A stretch of 64,000 bases of DNA from Neptunicoccus sediminis (GCF_001719615.1 NZ_MDVX01000001.1:124001-188000), one strand, 5' to 3'; positions 1-7,737 are shown, counted from the stretch's first letter. The notes: generated by a model from the letters alone, not told the origin. Numbers and translations: made by a program.

Positions 1-117
1 TGCCAGAATATCGGCAACAACCGCATCCACCTGCACATCCGTGTCACGTTTCAGATGCAGCAGATTGTCAAAATCAGCGTCAAAATTCGGGGAGGTCGTG
101 TCTAGAAACAAGGGCAT
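1..117 (-). CDS. hisD: Histidinol dehydrogenase, N-terminal fragment
   Basis: Only the first 39 codons lie in the window; the gene continues past base 1. The start MPLFLDTTSPNFD followed by an acidic VQVDAVVADILA stretch resembles the N-terminus of alphaproteobacterial HisD, the NAD-dependent enzyme that makes histidine from histidinol. It is the third gene of a minus-strand run murA, DUF2948, hisD with a 45-bp gap before it; this gene order is familiar in Rhodobacterales. The ATG is preceded by GGAGAA at good spacing. The short fragment limits certainty. Confidence 0.75.
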   Translation of the reverse strand, partial: MPLFLDTTSPNFDADFDNLLHLKRDTDVQVDAVVADILA

Positions 118-162
118 TGGCAAATTCTCCTGCCGCGCTCTTACCCTTACGGGCGGTCAGGC

Positions 163-642
163 TCAAGAAGGATGGGTCGGGGTTTTGCCAGAGGGCGCCA
201 CATAGGGACGCGTCACGTCCTTGAGGGTTACGTCGACGCATTCCACATCCAGCGCAATCGCACCGTCCCCCGCCAAGGTCAGCAGGATAGTGCCCGCGCC
301 GTCATCGGCAGGTTCAAAGGTCACGGACAACAGGGAAATCACCTGATCCTTATCGGATATATCCAGTCCCGAACTGCGCACCTTTAGCACACTATCCACC
401 ACCAGAACCGCCTGCACCCGCTCTACGCTGCGGCGTGCAACCTGCGCGGCCTCGGCGTCTTCCCAGCGGAACCGGTTCGCCAAAAGCCCGAACCGCCGCT
501 GGCCAGCCTGCCAGTCCATTTCGGATACCGGCAGCACGGCGTCCTGCAACATGGCCGACAGCGCCACCAGATCGTCAGCGTCTTCGGCCCGCAGGCGCAG
601 CGGTTGCTCTGCACCGTCCTCAAATTTCGCATCCTGAACCAT
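163..642 (-). CDS. DUF2948 family protein
   Basis: 159 aa, soluble, without signal peptide or membrane segment. Sequence and position directly after murA match the DUF2948 family, a conserved alphaproteobacterial family of unknown function. Visible features are the N-terminal LRAEDADDLVALSAMLQDA helix region, the WEDAE/RVQAVLVVDSVLKV core and a C-terminal strand region with LDVECVDVTLKDV. Its ATG shares one base with the murA stop, so translation is coupled to murA. Conserved linkage with murA and hisD suggests a housekeeping role, but no reaction can be assigned. Confidence 0.8.
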   Translation of the reverse strand: MVQDAKFEDGAEQPLRLRAEDADDLVALSAMLQDAVLPVSEMDWQAGQRRFGLLANRFRWEDAEAAQVARRSVERVQAVLVVDSVLKVRSSGLDISDKDQVISLLSVTFEPADDGAGTILLTLAGDGAIALDVECVDVTLKDVTRPYVAPSGKTPTHPS

Positions 643-1907
643 CAGGCTTTCACCCTTTCGATCTTGGCACCCACGGCGCTGAACTTGCGCACCACTTTTT
701 CATATCCGCGATCCAGATGGTAGACCCGGCTGACAATGGTCTCCCCCTCCGCTGCCAGACCCGCAAGGATCATCGAAACAGACGCCCGCAAATCCGTGGC
801 CATAACCGGCGCACCTTTCAGGCGGTCAACGCCTTTTACAGTTGCGATCCCGCCATGAACGTCAATATTCGCGCCCATCCGGACCAGTTCGGGGGCATGC
901 ATGAAGCGGTTTTCAAAAATGGTTTCTTCCAGAACCGAAGTGCCCTCTGCCGTGCACAGCAAGGCCATCATCTGCGCCTGCAAGTCAGTGGGGAAACCGG
1001 GGAAAATCTCGGTCTTTACATCGACCGACTTCACCCGCGCCCCTTTGTTCCTGACCTTCAGACCCTTTTCCGTTTCCTCGATCGAAATATCCGCTTCTTC
1101 CAGCTTGTCGCAGAAAGCGCCCAGCAGATCACGCCGCCCGCCCAGCAATTCCACCTCACCGCCGGCAATTGCAGGGGCAAGCATATAGGTCCCCAGTTCG
1201 ATCCGGTCGGTCACAACCGGATGGGTGGCGCCGTGCAGACGGTCCACGCCCTGAATCTCGATCCGGCTGGTGCCTTCGCCTTCAATCTGTGCCCCCATCT
1301 TGCGCAGGCACTGGGCCAGATCCACGATCTCGGGCTCTTTCGCCGCGTTCTCGATCACAGTGGTGCCTTTGGCCAGTGTCGCCGCCATCAGGATATTTTC
1401 CGTCGCCCCGACCGAGGCAAAGCGCAAGGGAATCACCGCCCCTTTCAACCCGCCATTGGTCTTGGCGTGGAGATAGCCATCTTTCAGTTCGATCTGCGCG
1501 CCCATTTTCTCTAGCGCTTCGGTGTGAATATCCATTGGACGCGCGCCAATGGCACAGCCCCCCGGCAGGGACACCACCGCATGGCCCAGACGCGCCAGCA
1601 TCGGGCCGAGCACCAGATTGGAGGCCCGCATCTTGCGCACAATATCGTAGTGGGCAACGTGGTTGCTGATTTCCTTGGTGCCAAGCGCCTGAACCGTCCC
1701 GTCCTGCAATCCGGCTACTTCGGTCCCCAAAGAGGCCAGAAGCTCCGCCATCGTCTTGATGTCCGACAGACGCGGCGCATTGGTCAGCGTCAGCGGCTCC
1801 TCGCTCAGCAAGGTCGCCGGCATCAGCGTCAGACAGGCATTTTTCGCGCCTGCAATGGGAATTTCTCCGTTCACAGGCCCGTTGCCCGTTACGATAATAC
1901 TGTCCAT
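642..1907 (-). CDS. murA: UDP-N-acetylglucosamine 1-carboxyvinyltransferase
   Basis: 421 aa, full length for MurA. It transfers enolpyruvate from PEP to UDP-GlcNAc, the first committed step of peptidoglycan synthesis, in the cytosol. The substrate-binding [10 protein letters not shown] motif is near residue 22. The catalytic loop [12 protein letters not shown] carries Cys118, the equivalent of E. coli Cys115, the residue targeted by fosfomycin; because Cys is present rather than Asp, this version should be fosfomycin-sensitive (inference). It is the first large gene of the murA-DUF2948-hisD run, overlapping the next start by one base. Confidence 0.97.
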   Translation of the reverse strand: MDSIIVTGNGPVNGEIPIAGAKNACLTLMPATLLSEEPLTLTNAPRLSDIKTMAELLASLGTEVAGLQDGTVQALGTKEISNHVAHYDIVRKMRASNLVLGPMLARLGHAVVSLPGGCAIGARPMDIHTEALEKMGAQIELKDGYLHAKTNGGLKGAVIPLRFASVGATENILMAATLAKGTTVIENAAKEPEIVDLAQCLRKMGAQIEGEGTSRIEIQGVDRLHGATHPVVTDRIELGTYMLAPAIAGGEVELLGGRRDLLGAFCDKLEEADISIEETEKGLKVRNKGARVKSVDVKTEIFPGFPTDLQAQMMALLCTAEGTSVLEETIFENRFMHAPELVRMGANIDVHGGIATVKGVDRLKGAPVMATDLRASVSMILAGLAAEGETIVSRVYHLDRGYEKVVRKFSAVGAKIERVKA

Positions 1908-1925
1908 GATACGCTGCCCTCTGCG

Positions 1926-2090
1926 CTATTCGTTGTTATCTGGTGCCGCGTCGGCCTTGCGCGCCCGGCTCTGCTGCTTACGCCTTTGCAGGTTGTCACG
2001 CAATTGCTTGCGCAACCGCTCTGCCCGCTCTGCGGCGGCGCGTTCCTTGGGGGAAAGCTGTTCCCGGTTCTCTGCATCTGTCTTGCCCAT
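1926..2090 (-). CDS. Small charged protein upstream of murA
   Basis: 54 aa, almost entirely helical and highly charged: MGKTDAENREQLSPKERAAAERAERLRK and a basic KQQSRARK tail. No signal peptide or membrane segment. It precedes murA by 18 bp on the same strand and is probably co-transcribed with it. The frame stays open upstream to another ATG at 2168, but the internal start at 2090 gives a more typical soluble N-terminus. I recognise no family; similar short charged ORFs before murA occur in Rhodobacterales (from memory). Confidence 0.55.
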   Translation of the reverse strand: MGKTDAENREQLSPKERAAAERAERLRKQLRDNLQRRKQQSRARKADAAPDNNE

Positions 2091-2178
2091 AGCCACTCTG
2101 TACATCAGACTGACAAACCCGTCCAGTTTGGCCTTGCGTTCCCGAAAATTTCGGCTAAAACCCCGCAAATCACAGCAT

Positions 2179-2253
<75 letters not shown>

Positions 2254-2716
2254 CTAAATCAACCTAAATTGTTGTTTTTGAATGGATTTCAGAGCTGTCT
2301 GGTTTCCGCATCCACCCTTTTATCCACCCTAAGCCTTTTGTATCTCGCCCAAAAAAACACTTTTGTGCGCAGTTGTAAAATTGCCGCGAACGGCCTGCCT
2401 TCAGCAACCGAGCTGGCTGTCAGACGTCACCACAATTGCTTAGAGGCCTGTTGACGAATGTTGAATTCGCACCGCTTAAATCGGCGCTCGAAATGTCAGG
2501 TTTTATAAGGTTTTTAAAGGTTGAATGTTTTTCAAGCCCGTTGAGCTATTGAGGGGAAGGAGAGGAATTCAAATGCTCAAACTAAACCCACGCCCGTCAG
2601 CGTCTGTTCTTAAATTTATTGATGTCAGAATTGAGAGGAAAACCAGTTCTTCTCTAATTATCATATCCGCTTATTAAATTGACTCTCGATATATTTGGGG
2701 GCTGTATGGGCTCATT
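2254..2716. other. Left end of the element, no gene seen
   Basis: 463 bp between attL and the first cargo gene. No credible coding region. It contains the left arm-type repeat (2311-2330) and one copy of a 12-bp sequence CAATTGCTTAGA (2433-2444) that recurs at 4010-4021. The part after about 2460 is AT-rich and probably carries the cargo promoter, although no clear -35/-10 pair can be named. Confidence 0.6.
2311..2330 (+). repeat. Putative left integrase arm-type site
   Basis: A 20-bp stretch with two TCCACC motifs separated by a T-rich spacer. It matches 7744-7763 at 19 of 20 positions. The two copies lie inside opposite ends of the element in the same orientation, as expected for arm-type binding sites of a tyrosine recombinase. 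The binding role is inferred. Confidence 0.6.
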
Positions 2717-3226
2717 ATGGCGAACCCGACAATTGCAGACATCGAAAATTTTTTTAGTAGCGACAAGTTTCTAGATGGGCTTCATCCAGACTGGGGAGAG
2801 GGCTATCTTGGAACACAGCAGTTCAGATGGAATATAGTTGATACACTCGGTGTAAGCCTACAGTCCCACCTAGTCGTGAGCCTAAAACCCTCTTTGGATA
2901 GGCCGACGGTTGCCCTCATCGTCCGAGGCCATCCAGTCTATCGTTTCGATGTAGTTCCTGCTACCGAGGAAAAACTTAATCCGCCGTGGGCCGCCGCATT
3001 GAATTTACCAAACTACGTTAGAGGCACTCATTCCCACCCATGGTATGCCAACAAAGACCACATCGCACAAAAATGGGACAAGACCTTGCCATGTCGAGAA
3101 CCCGTTGAACAAAAACTCACAGAATTAGAACATGTAATCGCGTATGTCGCACACGAGTTGAATATAACAATGAACAGCGAGCAAAGGGTTGTCTATCTAC
3201 CCGAGCAGGGTAGGTTCTTCAACTAA
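2717..3226 (+). CDS. Cargo protein A, unknown function
   Basis: 169 aa, soluble, no signal peptide or membrane segment. I do not recognise the family. A beta-rich middle (VALIVRGHPVYRFDVVP) is followed by a polar motif RGTHSHPWYANKDH near residues 105-118, whose closely spaced His and Asp could bind metal or act in catalysis, then an acidic helix (EQKLTELEHVIAYVAHEL). It is the first gene of a two-gene unit: its stop is 10 bp before the next ATG, and an AAGGAGG ribosome site overlaps that stop. The AT-rich composition differs from host genes and indicates recent transfer. Confidence 0.8.
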   Translation: MANPTIADIENFFSSDKFLDGLHPDWGEGYLGTQQFRWNIVDTLGVSLQSHLVVSLKPSLDRPTVALIVRGHPVYRFDVVPATEEKLNPPWAAALNLPNYVRGTHSHPWYANKDHIAQKWDKTLPCREPVEQKLTELEHVIAYVAHELNITMNSEQRVVYLPEQGRFFN

Positions 3227-3236
3227 GGAGGCGCAA

Positions 3237-3983
3237 ATGGATTGCTTAATATTACGAAAATTGACCAGTCGTCTTGATAGCTGCACTGAAGGTCCGGAAG
3301 GAAATGTATTCAAAACACACTGTTTATACCCCTCATTTGCCCCTGTATTCGTGACTATCTCGGCTTGGGGGGACGGCTTTCGTGTTTCAGATAGCGGTGG
3401 CGCAACTGAAAGTGTTATTCGTCAAGGTCTTAGCCCCCAATCCCTGACCAGCGCCCTGAACACAGCCAAGAAAAAATATCATCTAACCGAAAAGAATGGC
3501 GTGCTATCACTAAAGGTAGATAGTGGGGACTGGTTAGAGAATGCTATTCTTGCTGTTTCTAATGCCTCCGCTATGGCAGCAAACTTAGCTTACGCTCATG
3601 CGGAGCAGAAAAATGCTAACGATTTAGTGCCGGAAATTGTCTTAGCATTATCTAAATTTGTAAAACCCAATAAGATCGCCACGGATTTTCTTGTGCGTGG
3701 TCATAGCGGAAAAAATCGAAAGTTTGACGTTGCAGTTATTGGGCCTCAAAACTTGTTATTCAAACCAATAAGCCCATATGCAGGCTCAGTAAATTCTGCT
3801 TATGTCGCATTTTCGGATGCTCTCCGTGAAGGAAGTCCAAACTTTTTCAACAGCACAGGCTACGGAGTTGTTCGCGAAAAGCTAAGCAGCGAGGATGCAA
3901 CGCTCTTCAACGAAGTGGCAATTCTCACTCCGATTTCTGCTGTTGGCGATGTCGCGAAGCGAGAAATAAATCGCGGCGCGTGA
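3237..3983 (+). CDS. Cargo protein B, DUF1828-like N-terminus
   Basis: 248 aa, soluble. The start at 3237 is set by a strong AAGGAGG seven bases upstream. Residues about 25-110 (FAPVFVTISAWGDGFRVSDSG, then helices up to LTEKNGVLSL) resemble the DUF1828 pattern, a small domain of unknown function found in phage and mobile-element proteins; this is by memory and not confirmed. The C-terminal half has a KIATDFLVRGHSGKNRKFDV segment followed by a strand-rich region that may match the companion DUF1829-type domain. It pairs with the preceding gene, and the low GC marks both as cargo. Function unknown; defence or toxin-type roles are only hypotheses. Confidence 0.8.
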   Translation: MDCLILRKLTSRLDSCTEGPEGNVFKTHCLYPSFAPVFVTISAWGDGFRVSDSGGATESVIRQGLSPQSLTSALNTAKKKYHLTEKNGVLSLKVDSGDWLENAILAVSNASAMAANLAYAHAEQKNANDLVPEIVLALSKFVKPNKIATDFLVRGHSGKNRKFDVAVIGPQNLLFKPISPYAGSVNSAYVAFSDALREGSPNFFNSTGYGVVREKLSSEDATLFNEVAILTPISAVGDVAKREINRGA

Positions 3984-4026
3984 ACTTCTGGCAGGAAAGC
4001 CGTGGACCGCAATTGCTTAGAACCTT

Positions 4027-4046
4027 GTTAAGGTTTGTTAAGGTTT
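4027..4046 (+). repeat. Short tandem repeat
   Basis: Two adjacent copies of the 10-bp unit GTTAAGGTTT lie in the convergent intergenic region between cargo protein B and the HTH operon. It could be an operator half-site pair or part of an origin, but it is too short to prove either. Confidence 0.35.
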
Positions 4047-4228
4047 CAGAACACCCAAGAACCAAGGCGAACCTGATGGTATGTTTGCCGCAAATTCCCT
4101 GATTTGTGGGTGGGCGCATTTCGGTCTGAATGTCGGTCCCCAATCGAACCGCGCCAAGACTTTCTAAGCCCCCCACACGCGTGTATTGGTCTCGTTAACA
4201 ATCCATTGCCTATGGCTAGATGTATATA

Positions 4229-4363
4229 TGTCCTGTTTTTTGTGGCGCTTCACTCGGAAAAACCGTTCAAAGCGTCACAGATTTTGTGCCAGTACCCCGA
4301 CTACTAGTTTCATCTAGCCCGCAACTGTCCTGTTTTTTGTGACACCTGTGCTGGCTTTTTGTG
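4229..4363. repeat. Iteron-like direct repeats
   Basis: Exact 16-bp copies of TGTCCTGTTTTTTGTG at 4229-4244 and 4326-4341, plus a degenerate copy TGTGCTGGCTTTTTGTG at 4347-4363, start-to-start 21 bp (two helical turns) after the second. They span the 3' end of the HTH gene at 4267-4758 and the space beyond it. Repeats at the end of a replication-type gene are where P4-like elements keep cis-acting replication sites; that role is inferred here. Confidence 0.5.
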
Positions 4364-4758
4364 CGGGGCTTTTCCTTTGGCCTCCACCCCATGAACGCCT
4401 TAGGCGCTGGACGCCCGTTCGCGCTGGGCAATTCCTGCAATGACCACACCGCCGCCTTGCCATAGCCGGACGGTCCAAGGTGGGGCGCTTGTACCATTTC
4501 GATAAAGCCCCGTTCCTGCAATTCCTGAAACCACGGCCCGACAGTGTTGCGGTGGACGTTCAGCGCTAACGCCGCATCGCGGTGACTTAGGATTATCTGT
4601 CCGTTGTTCACCCCGTTAAATCGCCGTTTTAATTCGGTGTAGAGCGCCCTTGGCCCCGGCTTCAGCGTTGCCCATGCAGGGGAGGCTTGCAGCCACTCAG
4701 GAAGCTGGACGTGACGCCCAGCCCCCCTTTTGCCGCGATTGAATTGCTTGCGGCTCAT
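4267..4758 (-). CDS. Helix-turn-helix protein, replication-type
   Basis: 163 aa starting MSRKQFNRGKRGAGRHV. Residues about 20-110 form a winged-helix-like segment: a helix (WATLKPGPRALYTELKRRF), then SHRDAALALNVHRNTVGPWFQEL as the recognition-helix region, then a strand and wing (GFIEMVQAPHLGPSGYGKAAVWSL). The tail is basic and polar. Proteins of this type occur in alphaproteobacterial satellite islands and are often called replication or hypothetical proteins. Its ATG overlaps the upstream stop by four bases, making it the last gene of a coupled four-gene operon. Iteron-like repeats lie at its 3' end. Confidence 0.75.
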   Translation of the reverse strand: MSRKQFNRGKRGAGRHVQLPEWLQASPAWATLKPGPRALYTELKRRFNGVNNGQIILSHRDAALALNVHRNTVGPWFQELQERGFIEMVQAPHLGPSGYGKAAVWSLQELPSANGRPAPKAFMGWRPKEKPRTKSQHRCHKKQDSCGLDETSSRGTGTKSVTL

Positions 4759-4925
4759 CGGCGGTCCTTTCTTCTTTTCAACGCCAGATAGACGCGGGTT
4801 GCGGTGACGGGATCGGCACAGCCCCCCAGAGACAGCCAGCCCGTTTCTGGGGCGTCTGTAGCGGGTTTCATGGCCATGACATGCCAACGGCCCGCCATGC
4901 ACTTCAGTCGGTATGTCCGGGGCAT
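4755..4925 (-). CDS. Small basic island protein
   Basis: 56 aa, MPRTYRLKCMAGRWHV..., basic, with no recognised domain. The start at 4925 is chosen because a GGAGG sequence inside the last codons of the preceding gene sits eight bases upstream; an earlier in-frame ATG at 4940 would place the GGAGG inside the coding sequence. One base separates the previous stop from this start, and its own stop overlaps the next ATG by four bases. Probably an accessory regulator or structural helper of the HTH operon. Confidence 0.65.
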   Translation of the reverse strand: MPRTYRLKCMAGRWHVMAMKPATDAPETGWLSLGGCADPVTATRVYLALKRRKDRR

Positions 4926-4926
4926 C

Positions 4927-5022
4927 CTAAACGCCTCCATAGGCCAAGCGGTCTATCAGACGGGCTTGTGTCGGGGTCAGACCATAACGGCGGCGTAGGC
5001 GGGCGATGCGATGGGCTTTCAT
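4927..5022 (-). CDS. 31-residue arginine-rich peptide
   Basis: MKAHRIARLRRRYGLTPTQARLIDRLAYGGV. Its ATG overlaps the upstream stop in an ATGA quadruplet, and its last codons carry the ribosome site of the next gene, so it is locked into the operon. The RRRYGLTPTQARLIDRLAYG segment looks like a short basic helix followed by a helix-turn-helix-like stretch. Its length is far below normal annotation cut-offs. Translation is likely from the overlap architecture; the function is unknown. Confidence 0.55.
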   Translation of the reverse strand: MKAHRIARLRRRYGLTPTQARLIDRLAYGGV

Positions 5023-5303
5023 TGCTGCACCTCCGATGCTGCCAGCGCCTTTGCAGACGGTGGCAAGCGCAGCTTGGATTTGTCTGTGTCCGCCGCCAGC
5101 GAGTAATAGGCAACACGCCCAGCGCCGCGCTCCATTTCGATAGGCCATCCGAACTCGGTTCGCAGCCGATGGACAATAGCGCCCAAGCGCCAGCCTTGGC
5201 TTTCCCGAATTTCAATTCCGGTTGAGATTTTCCGGCCTGCCAGCAGTGATTTGCAAGCCCAGAAAATTTTGGTGTGTTGAGAGTAAAAAGAAGGTTGAGC
5301 CAT
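5019..5303 (-). CDS. HTH_39-type DNA-binding protein
   Basis: 94 aa, first gene of the coupled operon, with an excellent ribosome site (AAGGAGG, six bases before ATG). The pattern THKIFWACKSLLAGRKIST...GWRLGAIVHRLRTEFGWPIEMERGAGRVAYYSL fits the helix-turn-helix family HTH_39, found in phage and island proteins: short N-terminal helix, RIxxLRxxxGWxIE signature, C-terminal strand. It probably binds element DNA to control the operon or replication. The assignment rests on pattern memory. Confidence 0.7.
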   Translation of the reverse strand: MAQPSFYSQHTKIFWACKSLLAGRKISTGIEIRESQGWRLGAIVHRLRTEFGWPIEMERGAGRVAYYSLAADTDKSKLRLPPSAKALAASEVQQ

Positions 5304-5350
5304 TATAGGCCTCCTTGTCTAAGGGGGCGCTGGGCGTGTAAGGTCATTGT

Positions 5351-5416
5351 ATTCCGTCCTACAGGAATGGCCCCACTTGCCAGCGCGGTTATCCGCGTGA
5401 AGCGGTGGGGTTTTTT
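5351..5416. other. Tandem hairpins between alpA-like gene and HTH operon
   Basis: Two inverted repeats: ATTCC/GGAAT (5351-5368), and a longer structure CCCCAC/GTGGGG (5371-5410) with inner stem CGCGG/CCGCG. On the plus strand the second is followed by six T, as in a terminator, yet no plus-strand gene ends here. On the minus strand both would sit in the leader of the HTH operon. Confidence 0.5.
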
Positions 5417-5585
5417 ATTGGTTCTGGGATTCAATCGCCGTGTCGATGTCGGCTTCGTTCCAATACAGGCGTGAACCTATCTTGAACGGCTTGGGCAAAC
5501 GGCCCGTTTCAACATCGCGGTAAATTGTGGTGCGACCACGGCCACCGAGTTTAGCTTGTAAGTCGCGGAAGGAAAGATAGCGCAT
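5415..5585 (-). CDS. AlpA-like excisionase/regulator (HTH_17)
   Basis: 56 aa: MRYLSFRDLQAKLGGRGRTT, then IYRDVETGRLPKPFKIGSRLYW and NEADIDTAIESQNQ. This is the classic MerR-like AlpA/HTH_17 fold (helix-turn-helix with the GRLPxPxKIGxRxxW wing). In P4 and related islands AlpA regulates integrase expression and excision. It lies between the zinc-ribbon gene and the HTH operon on the same strand as the integrase. The next operon begins about 110 bp further on, past two hairpins. Confidence 0.88.
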   Translation of the reverse strand: MRYLSFRDLQAKLGGRGRTTIYRDVETGRLPKPFKIGSRLYWNEADIDTAIESQNQ

Positions 5586-5642
5586 TGGTGTTCCTTTGAT
5601 TGCTGCTAAGCTCCAAAGTAACCAATCGTATCGTCACGCCAA

Positions 5643-6545
5643 TTACATAATAACCGTCTTTTTTCTGCCATTCAGTGAACTGCTTGTGCATTCGCTACAC
5701 TGCGTTACAGGCTTTTCCAATACGTACTTCTCGATTAGTCCGCCGCACTTTTCACAAGGTATAACTTCACAATCGCGCTTTGATGCCAGTAGGCCATCAC
5801 GAAATTCAATCAATTCTTGCCCCGACATATAAGCGGACATTTCAAGCTCATCCAACTCGATCTGCAGTCCAAACGCCTCTAGTGTTTCTGGGTCAATCTC
5901 TGAAAATACATCAGCGGCCCAATGGATATTAGATTCCGGGGTCCGGAATTTTTTAATGAATGCCTTGTGAGAACTTCGAATGGTTCGCGCCTCCGCTTGG
6001 GCGAAAGTGCCTCTCAGCACTAGTGATGCAATTTCATACGCTGCGGATTTGGTAGGCTCGAGCCTCTTTAAGGGCGTACCGTCTCCCATCGAAACTAATT
6101 TCTCCCGAATACCCGATGGCAGCGATCCCATGTCACTTTGTACCTCTCTACCTACCAATTCGGAAATTTCCCGCGCCCAAGCAATTCCCTCCGCGACCTC
6201 CAAGACACGTTCCACCAATCTGAAGTGCAGTTCCTGCTTGAATGCTTTAGCGGAAAGCCCCAAGGGCGATTTGCTACGTCCCCTAGACCCTTTAAGTCCG
6301 CCAGTGAGGCCATCCACTATAAAATCTTTCAATGCAGTAGATAACCATAATGGTAGGGGTAAAGCCCCCCTTTCGCAATGCAATATCGCTTCGTGTAGGG
6401 CAAACATATCGCCATTCTGGAAACGAACTTCGCACCTTCCCAATAGCGATTTTTCATCTCTATAATTGGCTTGCCTCAGCACTTCGACGCGCTCCAATAT
6501 TTGGGACAGGTTCTCTCTGTGGGTTGGTGTAAGTTTCTTTTTCAA
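5643..6545 (-). CDS. Unknown cargo protein with C-terminal zinc ribbon
   Basis: 300 aa, soluble, with no recognised catalytic domain. It is mostly helical with several charged segments; near the C-terminus CEKCGGLIEKYV...QCSEC gives two CxxC pairs, a probable zinc ribbon. The likely start is TTG at 6545, one base after the integrase stop, so translation is probably coupled to the integrase. GC is visibly lower than in the integrase or HTH operon, suggesting an inserted cargo gene separating int from the alpA-like gene. A nucleic-acid-binding role is plausible from the ribbon; nothing more specific can be said. Confidence 0.75.
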   Translation of the reverse strand: MKKKLTPTHRENLSQILERVEVLRQANYRDEKSLLGRCEVRFQNGDMFALHEAILHCERGALPLPLWLSTALKDFIVDGLTGGLKGSRGRSKSPLGLSAKAFKQELHFRLVERVLEVAEGIAWAREISELVGREVQSDMGSLPSGIREKLVSMGDGTPLKRLEPTKSAAYEIASLVLRGTFAQAEARTIRSSHKAFIKKFRTPESNIHWAADVFSEIDPETLEAFGLQIELDELEMSAYMSGQELIEFRDGLLASKRDCEVIPCEKCGGLIEKYVLEKPVTQCSECTSSSLNGRKKTVIM

Positions 6546-6546
6546 T

Positions 6547-7737
6547 TCACACGCTCAATTTGATAATTTGACAGTTTTTATTTGAAATTAGTGTTCCCCA
6601 CCGCTCCATAAGCGCCCTCCTCTGCTCCAAAAAATCCGTCCGCTTATACGCCCTTTCCACAACGCCGCCCGACACATGCCCCAGACAGGTTTCTGCCACG
6701 TCACGGGGCGTATTTGTCGCTTCTGCGGTCCAATCCCTGAAACTGGACCGGAACCCGTGGGGGCGCTCCACCATGCCGCGCCGTTCCATGAAGCGGCTCA
6801 TGGTTGCATCTGAAATGACGCCTTTGCGGATACTTGGGAAAAGGTAGCCGTCCCGCGCGAATGGTTTGGCTTGCTCGATCACGGCCAGCGCCTCTTGGGA
6901 TAGCGGAACCCTGAACGCGCTTGTTGCGTCCTTGCGGCCCTTCACGGCTTCACTGGGGATAGTCCAAATATCGCCCTCAATTTCGTCCAAGCGGATAAAG
7001 CGCAATGGCTTGGACCGGACAGCCGTTAAAATCAAAAGGCGCATCGCCAGTTCCGTTATGCTGCCCCCGTTCAGGCTTTGATAGAAGTCAGGCATTTGCT
7101 GCCACGGGATTGCGGGAATGTGCTGCGTCTTGTGCCGTTGCTTGCCCAGCAGCGCCTTAGCCTTTTCAGTCGCTTGCAAATCAACTTCCAAGCCCAGCGC
7201 CGCCGCATGGCGCAGACAGATGTTCAGACGGTTAAGCGCCTTCTTTGCAGTATGTGCCTTGTCATGCCAGATCGGGGCCAGCGTGTCGCGAATATCCTTC
7301 TGGTCAATATCCGAGACCGGAACCGCGCCCAGCTTGGGCAGGACGTGAATTTCAAGAGGGGAGAACCAGCGCCCGTTCACGCCATCGCCCTTCAATTCGG
7401 CTTTGCGGCTTTCAAAGGCATCCAAGGCAATATCGCGCAGCAGATGAATGTTCCGCGCCGCATCCCGTTTCTGCTTTTCCCGTTCCTTGATCGGGTCCAA
7501 GCCCAGCGCTACCAATGCGCGTTTATCCCGCGCCATTTGCCGCGCATCCCTTAGGGTAATATTGGGGTAGCCACCAAGCCCCATTTCACGCCGCCGCCCG
7601 TGGACGTTTATGCGCAAGACCCACTGTGCCCCGCCATTGGGCCGCTTGTGAAACCAAAGCCCGTTCCCGTCCGCGTACTTCCCCGCAGAAATGGATTTCA
7701 AACTCTGTGCTGAAAGTCGGTCAATCTGACGTGCCAA
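6547..7737 (-). CDS. P4-type tyrosine integrase
   Basis: 396 aa. The N-terminus (MARQIDRLSAQSLKS...ADGNGLWFHKRPNGGAQWVLR...GLGGYPNITLRDAR) is the DUF4102 arm-binding domain of P4-family integrases. The C-terminal catalytic domain shows Arg in TAVRSKPLRF, the HGFRSSFRDW box, LGH in CLGHVSGG, and the nucleophile Tyr in VERAYKR. It catalyses site-specific recombination between the element and the tRNA-Thr 3' end. The start appears to be TTG at 7737, because the N-terminus then matches family members exactly. An arm-type repeat 7 bp upstream may let the integrase repress itself. Confidence 0.95.
   Translation of the reverse strand: MARQIDRLSAQSLKSISAGKYADGNGLWFHKRPNGGAQWVLRINVHGRRREMGLGGYPNITLRDARQMARDKRALVALGLDPIKEREKQKRDAARNIHLLRDIALDAFESRKAELKGDGVNGRWFSPLEIHVLPKLGAVPVSDIDQKDIRDTLAPIWHDKAHTAKKALNRLNICLRHAAALGLEVDLQATEKAKALLGKQRHKTQHIPAIPWQQMPDFYQSLNGGSITELAMRLLILTAVRSKPLRFIRLDEIEGDIWTIPSEAVKGRKDATSAFRVPLSQEALAVIEQAKPFARDGYLFPSIRKGVISDATMSRFMERRGMVERPHGFRSSFRDWTAEATNTPRDVAETCLGHVSGGVVERAYKRTDFLEQRRALMERWGTLISNKNCQIIKLSV

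Noticed and set aside
435-1514. A 359-codon plus-strand open frame opposite murA
   Set aside because: It is antisense to murA, with the composition expected from the complement of GC-rich coding DNA and no recognisable domain.
2717-3983. A classical type II toxin-antitoxin pair
   Set aside because: Proteins of 169 and 248 aa are larger than usual, neither shows a known toxin fold or an antitoxin DNA-binding motif, and there is no overlapping start.
4104-4307. A 67-codon plus-strand frame in the element between cargo B and the HTH operon
   Set aside because: No ribosome site and it runs over the iteron-like repeat into the 3' end of the opposite-strand gene.
5371-5416. Plus-strand terminator inside the element
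   Set aside because: No plus-strand gene ends upstream of it; it is more likely part of the minus-strand leader or a structural site, so it is listed only as hairpins.
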